DNA of 64,000 bases. Source: Acidomonas methanolica (lineage in GTDB: Bacteria > Pseudomonadota > Alphaproteobacteria > Acetobacterales > Acetobacteraceae). Shown here in pieces: positions 1-11,773 of this stretch (the stretch's first letter is position 1; every line of letters starts with the position of its first letter). The notes beneath the pieces were generated by a model. That model was not told the origin of the DNA. It did not search any database and saw only the letters and a list, made by a program, of their open reading frames with translations. The translations under genes and the position numbers were made by a program. Location: the NCBI RefSeq assembly GCF_004346035.1, contig NZ_SLZN01000002.1, positions 248,001-312,000 on the forward strand, given 5' to 3'.

Positions 1-586
1 GACCGCGCCCGACACGCCGACGGAAATCACGATCGACTTCCTGCATGGCGATCCGGTGGCGCTGAACGGCGAGACGCTCTCCCCGGCGGAACTGCTCACC
101 CGCCTCAACAGGCTGGGCCGCGACAACGGCATCGGGCGTCTCGATCTCGTCGAGAACCGCTTCGTCGGCATGAAGTCGCGCGGCGTGTACGAGACGCCGG
201 GCGGCACCATCCTTCTCGCCGCGCACCGCAACATGGAATCCATCACGCTTGACCGCGAGGCGGGACATCTCAAGGACAGCCTGATGCCGCGCTATGCGGA
301 GCTGATCTATAACGGGTTCTGGTTCTCGCCCGAACGCCGGATGTTGCAGGCGCTCATCGACACGAGCCAGCACTCGGTCACGGGCCGCGTGCGGCTGAAG
401 CTCTACAAGGGCAACATCATCGTTCAGGGCCGCGAGAGCCCCAACAGCCTCTACGACACCCGCGTCGTCACCTTCGAGGAGGACGAGGGCGCGTACAACC
501 AGCAGGACGCGCAGGGCTTCATCAAGCTCAACGCGCTGCGCCTGCGCCTCGGCGCGCAGATCGGGCGTCGTGGCGGCGCGCTCTGA
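1..586 (+). CDS. argG: Argininosuccinate synthase, C-terminal part (5' end outside window)
   Basis: This is the last ~194 codons of argininosuccinate synthase, which joins citrulline and aspartate with ATP in the penultimate step of arginine synthesis in the cytosol. The open frame enters from the left edge at base 2, so the start and the N-terminal ATP-pyrophosphatase domain lie outside. Recognisable C-terminal family stretches include [19 protein letters not shown], the long helix with [10 protein letters not shown], and [11 protein letters not shown]-like sequence (here [11 protein letters not shown]). The coding end at 586 is followed after 26 bases by a terminator hairpin, so argG ends its transcript here. 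Identification is firm; only the missing 5' part limits the entry. Confidence 0.96.
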   Translation, partial: TAPDTPTEITIDFLHGDPVALNGETLSPAELLTRLNRLGRDNGIGRLDLVENRFVGMKSRGVYETPGGTILLAAHRNMESITLDREAGHLKDSLMPRYAELIYNGFWFSPERRMLQALIDTSQHSVTGRVRLKLYKGNIIVQGRESPNSLYDTRVVTFEEDEGAYNQQDAQGFIKLNALRLRLGAQIGRRGGAL

Positions 587-612
587 AAAACGACATTCGG
601 AGGAAGCGGAAC

Positions 613-646
613 ACGTGATGGAGCGTTGAATTCCCATCACGTTTTT
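613..646 (+). terminator. Rho-independent terminator after argG
   Basis: A perfect 9-bp stem (ACGTGATGG at 613-621 with CCATCACGT at 634-642) with a 12-nt loop runs into a short T tract (642-646), 26 bases after the argG stop codon. Confidence 0.8.
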
Positions 647-677
647 CATTCGAGACCAGCACGGATGATTTCTTACC

Positions 678-1172
678 ATGTCGCATATTTCGACCTTCGC
701 CAGACGACTCCTTTCCGGCGTCGCGCTGGCTGCCCTCGTGGCATGCTCCTCCGGTCCCAAGCCGGAGCCGGAACTCACTCCCGCCCAGTTCATGGCCAAG
801 GTCCGCGCCGAACCCGGCGTCGTCACCCTGCCGGACGGTCTGGCCTACAAGGTGCTGAAATCGGGCCCCAAGGACGGCGATTCGCCGCATAAGGGCCAGA
901 TGATGATGCTGATCTACGAAGGTCGCCTGCCGGACGGCGCGATCTTCGACAGTTCCGACCAGCACGGCAACGGCGCCTACATGCAGATGCCGCTGGACGG
1001 CCTCGTGAAAGGCTGGATGGAGGCGCTGCCCATGATGCACGTGGGAGATACATGGATGCTCTACGTGCCGCCCCAGCTCGGTTACGGCAAGCGCTCCATG
1101 GGCATCATCCCGCCCGACAGCCCTCTCGTCTTCAAGATTCAGCTTCTGGGAGTCGGCGGCGAGGAGCAGTGA
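678..1172 (+). CDS. FKBP-type peptidyl-prolyl cis-trans isomerase, lipoprotein
   Basis: A 164-residue exported prolyl isomerase. Residues 1-22 form a lipoprotein signal ending in a lipobox LVAC with the acylated Cys at 23, so the protein should be anchored to a membrane facing the periplasm. The FKBP domain fills the rest (about 60-160), with the family pattern of a YEGRLPDGAIFDSS strand, a P-L-x-x-LVKGWMEAL segment and YVPPQLGYG followed by IPPDSPLVFKIQLL. Some active-site aromatic positions differ from classical FKBPs, so catalytic strength is uncertain. It probably helps fold envelope proteins. It lies 91 bp after argG behind that gene's terminator and so has its own promoter. Confidence 0.9.
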   Translation: MSHISTFARRLLSGVALAALVACSSGPKPEPELTPAQFMAKVRAEPGVVTLPDGLAYKVLKSGPKDGDSPHKGQMMMLIYEGRLPDGAIFDSSDQHGNGAYMQMPLDGLVKGWMEALPMMHVGDTWMLYVPPQLGYGKRSMGIIPPDSPLVFKIQLLGVGGEEQ

Positions 1173-1233
1173 CGCCGCAAGGCGCGCTGCGGCCGCCTTG
1201 CGCGACGCCCCATCGCCGTGCCAGCCTCGCGCG

Positions 1234-1725
1234 ATGCGCCTGCCTTCCCTCGACCGTTCCCTGCGCCTGCCTCTGCTGCTTGCGCTGATCATGGTGGGAG
1301 GCGTTCTCACCTGGCGGCTGGAGAAAAATCGCGACGTGGGTCTGCGGCTCTATGAGGAGGAATGCAGCATCTGCCATCACGGCGGAAGCGGGCAGGCCGC
1401 CGAGACGCCGCCGATCTTCGACCGGCTGAACGTCATCGCCGCCACGCCCGAGGGCAGGATCTATCTAACCGATGTGCTGCTGAACGGGCTGAGCGGCAAG
1501 ATCATGGCCGCGGGCAAACCCTTCGACTGGTCGATGCCGAATTTCCGCCGCCTGAGCGATGCGGAACTGGCCGCCATTCTGAACTGGGTCGCGGCCCAGA
1601 CCTCTTCAGAACCCCAGCCGCATTTCACCGCACAGGATTTCGCGGCGCGCCGGACGCCGGTGCGCTCCTCCGAACTGGTCCATGCCGAGCGCGCGACGCT
1701 CGACACGGCTCATCCGCTTCCCTGA
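1234..1725 (+). CDS. Membrane-anchored c-type cytochrome
   Basis: A 163-residue monohaem cytochrome c. An N-terminal hydrophobic stretch (about residues 10-27) serves as an uncleaved anchor or signal, then the haem-binding motif C44-S-I-C47-H48 follows. A likely sixth ligand is Met101 in the SMPNF segment. The size and the order CxxCH, then LLNGLSGKI, then MPNF, then DAELAAILNWV match small class I cytochromes that pass electrons in the periplasm. The internal ATG at 1234 was preferred because it places the basic N-region directly before the hydrophobic stretch; an in-frame start at 1198 would add 12 unlikely residues. Its partner oxidase or dehydrogenase is not in the window. Confidence 0.85.
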   Translation: MRLPSLDRSLRLPLLLALIMVGGVLTWRLEKNRDVGLRLYEEECSICHHGGSGQAAETPPIFDRLNVIAATPEGRIYLTDVLLNGLSGKIMAAGKPFDWSMPNFRRLSDAELAAILNWVAAQTSSEPQPHFTAQDFAARRTPVRSSELVHAERATLDTAHPLP

Positions 1726-1731
1726 GGCGCA

Positions 1732-1759
1732 GGCGAGGGGGAGAGCAATCCCCCTCGCC
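1732..1759. terminator. Convergent terminator hairpin between cytochrome c gene and clpB
   Basis: A perfect 10-bp GC-rich stem (GGCGAGGGGG at 1732-1741 with its complement at 1750-1759, 8-nt loop) fills the 39-bp gap between two convergent genes. The plus side is followed by a short GTCTTTC tract. It can serve both genes, though T tracts are weak. Confidence 0.65.
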
Positions 1760-1764
1760 GTCTT

Positions 1765-4368
<2,604 letters not shown>

Positions 4369-4452
4369 CTTGGTCCTGTCTCCCTTCTGCCCCGTTACGG
4401 CGGCAAAGCGGCTGACGACGTCCCTTTCATGGCAACGGCGTCCGGCCTTTCG

Positions 4453-4487
4453 CCCTGAGAAATGGGGATGTTCATCCGTTCCGCAAG
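4453..4487 (-). promoter_or_regulatory. Heat-shock (sigma-32) promoter of clpB
   Basis: On the minus strand a -35 CTTGCGG (4487-4481) is followed after 13 bases by CCCCATTT (4467-4460), an exact match to the sigma-32 -10 consensus CCCCATNT. The expected transcription start is near 4453, giving a leader of about 85 nt before the clpB ATG at 4368. Confidence 0.82.
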
Positions 4488-4500
4488 AGTATCGCCTCAC

Positions 4501-5838
4501 TCATGGGTTCGGTTTCCCGGAAGCGGGTTTCCGCGCCTCATACAGCCGGTAGCCATAGTCTCCTTCCGCCCGCAGGACGGGACGCCAGGACGTGGCCAGC
4601 GCGCCGCAGACGCGCGGCCAACTCCTTTCCTGACAAAGATCCGGGCCGGTCAGGACAAAGGCGGGACGGCGCGCCAACGCGTCGAGATAATATGCCTCCG
4701 CCCCGACGCCGAAAAGCCGCCGCACATGGCCGGGAAACAGGAAATGCCCCGCGGGGCTCAGCCCCGCCAGCACCACCGGCACCGGCGTCACCTCGATCCC
4801 GAGCACCGGCGCTTTCCCCACGAGTTTCCGCAGCGTCCCGACATGCAGCTCCGCCTCCCGTGCCCGCTCCCGCAGATTATGCCGCACGTCATGCACCAGC
4901 CCGACCAACGCCAGCGCGCCCAGCGGCAGGAAGGCCGCCACGCGCCCACGCGTCCAGCCTTCAGCGGTATGGGGCCGGGGCAGTCCCGCCAGCAGGCCGG
5001 GCAACAGGACGAGCAGGACATAATGGGGGAAGGGCCGCCCGGAGGCGAGGCAGGCCAGCAGCCCGCCCAGAGCCCACAGACGCAGCACCCGGTCCGGTCG
5101 TTTCACGCCCGCCGGCAGGAAGATGCAGAGGGCCCAGACGAGAACGAGGACCGTTGCATGCAGGCGCTCCGCGTCATGCGCGCCGTAATGATGCAGGTAA
5201 CGCCATTGCAGCGCGAAATACGCCGCTCCCGTGGCGGGATGAGCGAGATAGGGCAGCAGCGGCAGGGCAAATCCCGTCATTCCGCCCGCCAGCAGGGGAA
5301 GAATCCGCCGCCGATCCTGCGCCGCCAGAAAGAGCAGCGGCAGGGCGAGGCAGGGAATGGCAAGGTAATTCACCTCAGCCGCCAATCCGCCCAGCACGCC
5401 GCCCCAGAACGGTCTTCCGTATCGGACCAGCGTGAGCCCGGCGAAGATCAGCGGCAGCAGCACAAGCTCCGAGTTCCCGCCGAGCACCTGGAACGGCGCG
5501 CCGAGCAGGATCATCCCCAGAGCGACGCCGAGCGCGGAGTACCCCTGCCGCGCGGCGATCCAGGCGATTCCCGCGATCGACACGAGCGCAAGGGCCGTGA
5601 ATTCCCCCGCGCGGAACGGGTAGAGCGCGTCCCAGACGCCATAGACCACGTAGAGCCCGACGGGCTTGTGATCGAACACGCCGCCATAAGGCAGCACCCC
5701 CTGCCCGACCAGTTCCCGCCCGATCAGCACATAGAGCATCGTGTCCCGGTCGGCGAAATCCAGCCGCAGGTAGCTCCAGCCGCAGAGGACCGCCGCCACC
5801 GCGCCCATGACGAGCGCCAAATTCTTGACCCGCGACAT
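4501..5838 (-). CDS. GT39/ArnT-like membrane glycosyltransferase
   Basis: A 445-residue polytopic membrane protein of the GT-C type. Following the first membrane span, a short loop carries an acidic motif (DFADRD) and later FDHKPVGLYVVY, the arrangement seen in PMT/ArnT-type enzymes that move sugars from polyprenyl-phosphate donors to envelope acceptors. About ten hydrophobic segments follow (LALVSIAGIAWIAA, GVALGMILLGAPF, LPLLFLAAQ and others), with a soluble C-terminal part. The ATG at 5838 begins MSRVKNLALVMGAVAA; the open frame further upstream is Arg-rich and not credible. Acceptor and donor cannot be read from sequence. It is divergent from the peptidase gene and its 3' end abuts the clpB promoter. 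Confidence 0.75.
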   Translation of the reverse strand: MSRVKNLALVMGAVAAVLCGWSYLRLDFADRDTMLYVLIGRELVGQGVLPYGGVFDHKPVGLYVVYGVWDALYPFRAGEFTALALVSIAGIAWIAARQGYSALGVALGMILLGAPFQVLGGNSELVLLPLIFAGLTLVRYGRPFWGGVLGGLAAEVNYLAIPCLALPLLFLAAQDRRRILPLLAGGMTGFALPLLPYLAHPATGAAYFALQWRYLHHYGAHDAERLHATVLVLVWALCIFLPAGVKRPDRVLRLWALGGLLACLASGRPFPHYVLLVLLPGLLAGLPRPHTAEGWTRGRVAAFLPLGALALVGLVHDVRHNLRERAREAELHVGTLRKLVGKAPVLGIEVTPVPVVLAGLSPAGHFLFPGHVRRLFGVGAEAYYLDALARRPAFVLTGPDLCQERSWPRVCGALATSWRPVLRAEGDYGYRLYEARKPASGKPNP

Positions 5839-5917
5839 CTCCGGCCGCCCCCTCCTGCCGTTTCTCGGGGCTTTCGCCCGCTCTCCATCCCGTGCCAAAC
5901 TCCTCCGGCCGCCTCTC

Positions 5918-8134
5918 ATGCCACAGGATTCCATGCCGCCGCTCTCTCTACGCCGTCTCCTCGCCGTCGGCACCCTCCTCCTCGCCGCTCCGGCATACTC
6001 GTCCTCCAGCCCTGCGGCGGAAAGCTGCTTTTCGACCCTCGCCACCACGCGCAACTTCAGCCTCGGCCTGCCGCGCGCGGCCGTGCTGACGCCTGACGGC
6101 CGCTCGGTCCTCTTCCTGCGCAGCTTCCCGCGCGACACGGTGCTGCATCTCTACCGCTACGATCTCACGGACGGAACGACGCACGAACTCGCGGCGGCGG
6201 GCGGCGACACGCCCGAGCATCTGTCCGTCGAGGAGAAGGCCCGTCGCGAGCGCGCGCGGCTTTCGCTGAGCGGCATCACCGAGTTCCATGCCGCCCCGGA
6301 CGGCGCGACGCTGATCGCCGCGCGCGGCGGTCAGATCCTGCGCGTCCCTGTCGCCGACGGCGCGGCCACGCCGCTCCCCGGCAGTTGGACCGCCCCGCGC
6401 CTCTCCCCCGACGGCACGCGCATGGCCGCCGTGCGCGATGACGATCTCTATGTCGTCGATCTCGCCGGCGGCGCGACGACCCGCCTCACGCAGGGCGGCA
6501 GCCCCGATTTCACCCACGGTCTCGCAGAGTTCGCCGCCGCCGAGGAACTCGAACGCCCCGACGGTGCCTGGTGGTCGCCCGACGGCACGACGCTGCTGTA
6601 CGAGGAAGCCGACAGCCGCGCGGTGGAAAAACACTACATCGCTAACCCCGCCACGCCGCAGACGCCGCCGATCATGTTCCGTTACCCGCGCGCGGGCACG
6701 AACAATGCCCGGCTCCGCCTCGGCCTCGTTGCGGCGAAGGGCGGCGAAACGCGTTGGGTGGACTGGGATTCGACGGGTTTCCCCTATCTGGGCCGCGTGG
6801 TCTGGCGAAAGACGGGCGGACTCTTCCTTGTCGTGCTGAATCGCGCGCAGACGGAAGAGCGCGTGCTCGCCGTCGATCCCGCGACGGGCGCCACCCGTGT
6901 CGTCCTGACCGACACCGATCCCGCCTGGCTGAACCTCACCCCGGTCGAACATGCGGGCGGCCTGGCGCTGCCTTACGCGCTCGAAGACGGGCGTTTCCTC
7001 TGGGCGGCGCAGCGCGGCGCGCACTGGCAACTCGAACTGCATCGCGCCGATGGCGGCATCGAGCGCGTCCTGACGCCGCAGAGCCTCCCCTATCTCGCGC
7101 TTCTCGACGTGGACGAGGCGAAGGGAGCGGCCGTCATCGCCGCCGATCCCTCGCGCATCGACACGCGGATTCTCCGGCTTTCCCTGAAGGACGGCGCCGT
7201 CACGCCGCTCGTCACGAGTCCGGGCCGCCACCTCGCCCGTTTCACCAAGGACCTGCATGGCCGCTTCGTCGATGACGCCAATCTGGCGGACGGCACGCGC
7301 GCCGTCACCGTCCGGGACGCCGCGACGGGCGCAGTCATCGCAACCGCGCCCTCCGTGGCGGAGCACCGTTCCTTCCCGGTCCACGCGGCGTTCACCAGGG
7401 CGGGGCCGCTCGCTCTCGATGCGGTCGTCATCCGCCCGCGGAATTTCACGCAGGGCCGCCGTTACCCCGTGATCCTGTCCGTCTATGGCGGACCCGGCGT
7501 CAAGCTGGTGAACGACACGCCCGCCACCTACGCCCCGGAGCAATGCCTGGCGGATCACGGCTATATCGTCGTCAGCATGGACGGGCGCGGCACGCCGGAG
7601 CGCGACCATGATTTCGAGCGCGCGATCAAGAACGACCTCATCGACCTGCCATTGCAGGACCAGATCGACGGGCTGAAGAGCCTCGGCGCGCGCATCCCGG
7701 AAATGGACCTCTCCCGCGCCGGGGTCTATGGCTGGTCCTTCGGCGGGTATTTCACCGCCATGGCCGTTCTCCGCCGCCCGGACGTGTTCGCCACGGGCGT
7801 CGCGGGCGCGCCGCCGGTCGATTTCGCCGATTACGACACCGCCTATACGGAACGCTATCTCGGCACGCCGCAGGCCGATCCGGAGGGCTACCGCAGGAGC
7901 AACGTCCTCACTTATGCCGAACATCTGTCCCGCCCCCTGCTGCTCCTGCACGGGTTGACGGACGACAATGTCTATTTCGAGAACACGATGAAGCTCACCC
8001 AGGCGCTGCTCCGCGCGGGCAAGCCCTACGACCTGATGCTGCTGCCGGGCACGCATATGCTGGCCGACCCGGTCCTGCGCGCCCGCGTGGACGAGGCGCG
8101 GGCGGCTTGGTTCGCCCGCGTTCTCCATCCGTAG
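5918..8134 (+). CDS. Secreted S9 family (dipeptidyl-peptidase IV-like) serine peptidase
   Basis: A 738-residue protein with a signal peptide (RRLLAVGTLLLAAPAYS, cleavage near AYS-SS), a large beta-propeller (about 60-480) of the DPP-IV N-terminal type, including a DGAWWSPDGTTLLYEEAD segment, and a C-terminal alpha/beta hydrolase domain. The nucleophile lies in GWSFGG (encoded near 7730); the acid is probably in GLTDDNVYFEN and the base His in LLPGTHMLADP. It should remove N-terminal dipeptides, often X-Pro or X-Ala, in the periplasm. Start 5918 gives a normal signal peptide; ATG 5933 is equally possible. The ATG at 5807 would overlap the divergent neighbour and was rejected. Confidence 0.88.
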   Translation: MPQDSMPPLSLRRLLAVGTLLLAAPAYSSSSPAAESCFSTLATTRNFSLGLPRAAVLTPDGRSVLFLRSFPRDTVLHLYRYDLTDGTTHELAAAGGDTPEHLSVEEKARRERARLSLSGITEFHAAPDGATLIAARGGQILRVPVADGAATPLPGSWTAPRLSPDGTRMAAVRDDDLYVVDLAGGATTRLTQGGSPDFTHGLAEFAAAEELERPDGAWWSPDGTTLLYEEADSRAVEKHYIANPATPQTPPIMFRYPRAGTNNARLRLGLVAAKGGETRWVDWDSTGFPYLGRVVWRKTGGLFLVVLNRAQTEERVLAVDPATGATRVVLTDTDPAWLNLTPVEHAGGLALPYALEDGRFLWAAQRGAHWQLELHRADGGIERVLTPQSLPYLALLDVDEAKGAAVIAADPSRIDTRILRLSLKDGAVTPLVTSPGRHLARFTKDLHGRFVDDANLADGTRAVTVRDAATGAVIATAPSVAEHRSFPVHAAFTRAGPLALDAVVIRPRNFTQGRRYPVILSVYGGPGVKLVNDTPATYAPEQCLADHGYIVVSMDGRGTPERDHDFERAIKNDLIDLPLQDQIDGLKSLGARIPEMDLSRAGVYGWSFGGYFTAMAVLRRPDVFATGVAGAPPVDFADYDTAYTERYLGTPQADPEGYRRSNVLTYAEHLSRPLLLLHGLTDDNVYFENTMKLTQALLRAGKPYDLMLLPGTHMLADPVLRARVDEARAAWFARVLHP

Positions 8135-8146
8135 AGACCGTTTCTT

Positions 8147-8863
8147 TCAGGGGTGGAGTTCGTCATAGGCGGGCGATCCCGCCGCCGCGCCGGGAGGGAT
8201 GGGCGGCTCGTCGGAGACGCGCATCGCCTGGGCACGGCTCGGTCCGAGAATATCGACGCGCACCAGCAGGCCCCAGCTCGTCCGGTATCCCGCGCCACTG
8301 GCATAGACCGCCCGCCCCGGCGTGAGATCGGATGACTTCACCCCGGCGGCCGGCACGCGGAGCACCGTACCGTCCTTCAGCAGCGCACCGTTCACCGCGC
8401 CGTCGCCGTCATGCAGCAGACGCTCGATGACGCCCTGCGCGCTCACGGGCGGGGCCGCCGTCACCATCTCGGGCACCGGAATGGCGCAGAGCGGCGGCGT
8501 ACCCGCGAGGGCGAAAGCGCGGATGAGATGCTCGGATGCGGACCACAATCCCCGCACGGAGAGCTTCGCGCCGGGCTTCAATCCCCGTGCCAGAGCCGCC
8601 AGCCCCGGCGGCATGACGAGCTCCGCGCCGTTATCGAGCAGCGCGCCGACCACGTCGCCGTTCGTTCCCGGCAAAAGCCGCGCCACCGTGCCGCCGAGCA
8701 CCGGCAGAACGGAAACGTCGAAGACACAATCGGAACCGCTGACGATCGGCGCGGCCGGCGTGGCGGGACGCGCGTGCCGGCTCAGGAAAGGCGCCGCCTG
8801 CGCTCCCGGAACCGCAAGCGTGACGCCCAAGATCCATGCCCCCGCCACTTTCCCGCACGACAT
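8147..8863 (-). CDS. Secreted protein with two homologous beta-rich repeats, function unknown
   Basis: A 238-residue exported protein with signal peptide (WILGVTLAVPGAQA before the cut). The mature part holds two copies of one unit: GTVARLLPGTNGDVVGALL...LKPGAKLSVRG (about residues 58-103) and GVIERLLHDGDGAVNGALL...LTPGRAVYASG (about 142-190). Both read as strand-gly-turn-strand patterns, possibly OB-like folds. Proteins of this pattern occur in proteobacteria without a known role. ATG 8863 was chosen because a good ribosome site (GGGAGAG) lies 8 bases ahead; a GTG at 8893 is an alternative. It converges on the peptidase gene and lies just downstream of purH, so co-transcription with purH is possible. 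Confidence 0.7.
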   Translation of the reverse strand: MSCGKVAGAWILGVTLAVPGAQAAPFLSRHARPATPAAPIVSGSDCVFDVSVLPVLGGTVARLLPGTNGDVVGALLDNGAELVMPPGLAALARGLKPGAKLSVRGLWSASEHLIRAFALAGTPPLCAIPVPEMVTAAPPVSAQGVIERLLHDGDGAVNGALLKDGTVLRVPAAGVKSSDLTPGRAVYASGAGYRTSWGLLVRVDILGPSRAQAMRVSDEPPIPPGAAAGSPAYDELHP

Positions 8864-8893
8864 CCGTCTCTCCCTGTCTGGATTGAACTGCAC

Positions 8894-10486
8894 TCAGTGC
8901 CGGAAATGACGCATCCCCGTAAAGACCATGGCGATGCCGGCGCGATCGGCCGCGTCGATCACCTCCTGATCGCGAATGGAACCGCCCGGCTGGATCACGG
9001 CCACGGCCCCGGCGGCGATGACGCTTTCCAGCCCGTCCGCAAAGGGGAAGAACGCATCCGAGGCGGCGACCGAACCGACGGTCAGCGCCTGGCTTTCCCC
9101 GGCGATCCCCGCCGCGTCCTCGCTCTTGCGGGCGGCGATCCGCGCCGAATCGACGCGCGACATCTGCCCGGCCCCGATTCCGACCGTCGCCCCGTCCTTC
9201 GCATAGATCACTGCGTTGGATTTCACATGCTTGGCGACGCGGAACGCGAAGAGCAGGTCGCGCAGTTCGGCCTCCGTCGGCCTGCGCTGCGTGACCACCT
9301 TCAAATCGGCCTCGCCGACGCGCCCGCCATCGCGAGTCTGGCTCAGAAAGCCGCCCGCCAAGGATTTGAACGTCAGCCCGGACGCGGTGGCGTCCGGCAC
9401 GCCGCCCGTCAGCAGCAGGCGCAGGTTCTTCTTGCGCGCCAGCACCTCGCGGGCCGCGTCGTCCGCCTCCGGCGCGACGATCACCTCGGTGAAGATCTCG
9501 GAAATCAGCGCCGCCGTCGCCGCGTCCAGCGGCCGGTTCACCGCCACGATGCCGCCGAAGGCCGAGACGGGATCGCAGCGCAGCGCGGCCGTCCACGCCG
9601 CCTCCAGCGAGTCCGCCACGGCCGCGCCGCAGGGATTGGCGTGTTTGACGATCACCACCGCCGGGCGCTCGAACTCCGCCACCGCCTCGAACGCGGCGTC
9701 CGTGTCATTGAGATTGTTGTAGCTCAGCGCCTTGCCCTGCATCTGACGCGCCGTCGCGACACCGGGGCGCGCCTCGCCGGTCACGTAGAACGCTGCCTCC
9801 TGATGCGGATTCTCGCCGTAACGCAGCACTTCGCGCCGCGCGCCGGAGATTGTCAGCACGGGCGGAAACGTCTCGCCGAGCTGCCTGGCGAACCAGCCCG
9901 CGATCATCGAATCATAGGCCGCCGTATGGGCATAGGCCGCCGCCGCCCAGTGCCGACGCTGGTCCGCAGTCGTGCCGCCTTCCGCGAGCGCCGCCGTCAG
10001 CGCAGCATATTGATCCGGCGCGGTCAGGATCGCGACGTGATCGTGATTCTTCGCCGCGGCTCGGATCATCGCCGGACCGCCGATGTCGATATTCTCGATG
10101 CAGTCGTCCCAGCCCGCGCCGGACGCTACCGTCGCGGCGAAGGGATAGAGATTGACGCAGACGAGGTCGATCGGCGCGATGCCATGCTCCTCCATCTGCA
10201 CCGCGTGGTCCGCGAGATCGCGGCGGCCCAGGATGCCGCCATGAATCTGCGGCACCAGCGTCTTCACGCGCCCGTCCAGAATTTCCGGGAAGCCCGTGTG
10301 CTCGGATACGTCCGTCACCGCGAGCCCGGCCTCGCGCAGCGCCCGCGCCGTCCCGCCAGTGGATATCAACTGCGCCCCATGCGCCGCCAGCGCGCGCCCG
10401 AGTTCGATCAGGCCGGACTTGTCCGAAACAGACAGCAAGGCCCGGCGGATCGGCTGGCGGTCACTCGTCGAGGAAAGGGCGGTCAT
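8894..10486 (-). CDS. purH: Bifunctional AICAR transformylase/IMP cyclohydrolase
   Basis: A 530-residue enzyme catalysing the last two steps of purine synthesis: formylation of AICAR by 10-formyl-THF and ring closure to IMP. The N-terminal MGS-like cyclohydrolase domain (about 15-150) has [17 protein letters not shown] and [15 protein letters not shown]; the transformylase domain (about 150-530) contains [13 protein letters not shown], the catalytic KHANPCGAA segment, and ends in [27 protein letters not shown]. Length equals the family norm. The ATG at 10486 has GGAG upstream, 11 bases away. Confidence 0.97.
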   Translation of the reverse strand: MTALSSTSDRQPIRRALLSVSDKSGLIELGRALAAHGAQLISTGGTARALREAGLAVTDVSEHTGFPEILDGRVKTLVPQIHGGILGRRDLADHAVQMEEHGIAPIDLVCVNLYPFAATVASGAGWDDCIENIDIGGPAMIRAAAKNHDHVAILTAPDQYAALTAALAEGGTTADQRRHWAAAAYAHTAAYDSMIAGWFARQLGETFPPVLTISGARREVLRYGENPHQEAAFYVTGEARPGVATARQMQGKALSYNNLNDTDAAFEAVAEFERPAVVIVKHANPCGAAVADSLEAAWTAALRCDPVSAFGGIVAVNRPLDAATAALISEIFTEVIVAPEADDAAREVLARKKNLRLLLTGGVPDATASGLTFKSLAGGFLSQTRDGGRVGEADLKVVTQRRPTEAELRDLLFAFRVAKHVKSNAVIYAKDGATVGIGAGQMSRVDSARIAARKSEDAAGIAGESQALTVGSVAASDAFFPFADGLESVIAAGAVAVIQPGGSIRDQEVIDAADRAGIAMVFTGMRHFRH

Positions 10487-10672
10487 GGGCGTGACAACTC
10501 CGGTATAAAGAGACGCGGGAATTGCCGGTAGCTCTTATTGCGCCGCGCCGCCGGACGCAATCTCCGTCATCAGCCGATCCGGGGGCGTCAGGCCCGGGCA
10601 GGCCGCCGCCTTTTGGAAACCGTTATCCTTTCCCGGCGGAGCCCGAAAGCCAGACATCCGGCGATAGGAGTC

Positions 10673-11773
10673 TCACTGCATCCAACGGGGCGGAACGGGT
10701 CCCGCGCAACTCAGCCGCCCTCCCGTCGAGGGAGACGACACACCCGTCGTCCCCGGCAGCGACAGGGGCAATCCGCGCAGGCTTCGCACGGCGAGAAAGC
10801 CGAAACATTCCGCTTCCAGACTGTCTCCGTCCCAGCCGATCGCCTCGACGGGCTCGACCGCCACACCGAGGCGCGCGCGCAATCCGTCCATCAGCGTCGC
10901 GTTGCGCCGTCCGCCGCCGCACACGAACCAGCAACGCGGCCTCTCCGGCAGAATCGTGCGGGCCACCGCCTCGACGGTGAAGGCCGCCAGCGTCGCCGCG
11001 CCGTCCGCCGCCGACAGTCCCGCGACGGCGTCCAGCGCCCGGGCGAAGGTCAGGCGGTCGAGCGATTTCGGCGGCGGCAGGGCGAAAAACGGATCGCTCA
11101 GCAGCCTCTCGACGAGATCGTCCCGCACGATGCCCGCCGCGGCAAGCGCCCCGTTCTCGTCATAGGGCCGTCCCGTTCGCCGCATCACCCAGTCGTCCAG
11201 CAGCGCATTGCCCGGCCCGGTATCGCAGGCATGGACGGCACCCGAGGAGCCGATCAGCGTCACATTCGCGACCCCGCCGAGATTGAGCACCCCGACCGGA
11301 CCGGGATGACCGCGCAACAAGGCAGCATGATAGAGCGGCGCAAGCGGCGCGCCCTGCCCGCCCGCAGCCACGTCGTCGGCCCGAAAATCATGCACCACCG
11401 GCAGGCCCGTCGCCCGCGAGAGCAGCAGCGCGTCTCCCGCCTGAACCGTGATCCGCCGATCCGGCGCATGAAGCAGGGTCTGCCCGTGAAATCCGACCAC
11501 ATCCACCACCAGTTCGGGATACCGCCCACACAGGGTCTGCACCGCCTCGACATGACGCAGGGTCAGGGCTTCAAGCGCCGGATCGTCCGCCCAGCCTCCG
11601 CCCATGCTCACCCGCTCCAGAAGCGCCCGCAGGGCGGCGCGCAGTTCCGGCGCGTAAGGCAGCGTCAGTCCCTCGAAGCGGCGGGAAATCTCCTCGCCAT
11701 CCGTCTCGATCAGCGCCGCATCGACCCCGTCCAGCGATGTCCCGCTCATCAGCCCCAGTGCGACGAGTCTCAT
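10673..11773 (-). CDS. anmK: Anhydro-N-acetylmuramic acid kinase
   Basis: A 366-residue sugar kinase that opens and phosphorylates 1,6-anhydroMurNAc to MurNAc-6-phosphate during cell-wall recycling. Signature features include the N-terminal GLMSGTSLDGVDAAL, VGFHGQTLLHAP, the GVLNLGGVANVT strand-turn, CDTGPGNALLDDWV and a late VCGGGRRNATLMDGL. The start ATG (11773-11771) overlaps the murQ stop as ATGA, which fixes the start and shows translational coupling. The open frame runs further upstream inside murQ but that part is a shadow. Confidence 0.95.
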   Translation of the reverse strand: MRLVALGLMSGTSLDGVDAALIETDGEEISRRFEGLTLPYAPELRAALRALLERVSMGGGWADDPALEALTLRHVEAVQTLCGRYPELVVDVVGFHGQTLLHAPDRRITVQAGDALLLSRATGLPVVHDFRADDVAAGGQGAPLAPLYHAALLRGHPGPVGVLNLGGVANVTLIGSSGAVHACDTGPGNALLDDWVMRRTGRPYDENGALAAAGIVRDDLVERLLSDPFFALPPPKSLDRLTFARALDAVAGLSAADGAATLAAFTVEAVARTILPERPRCWFVCGGGRRNATLMDGLRARLGVAVEPVEAIGWDGDSLEAECFGFLAVRSLRGLPLSLPGTTGVSSPSTGGRLSCAGPVPPRWMQ

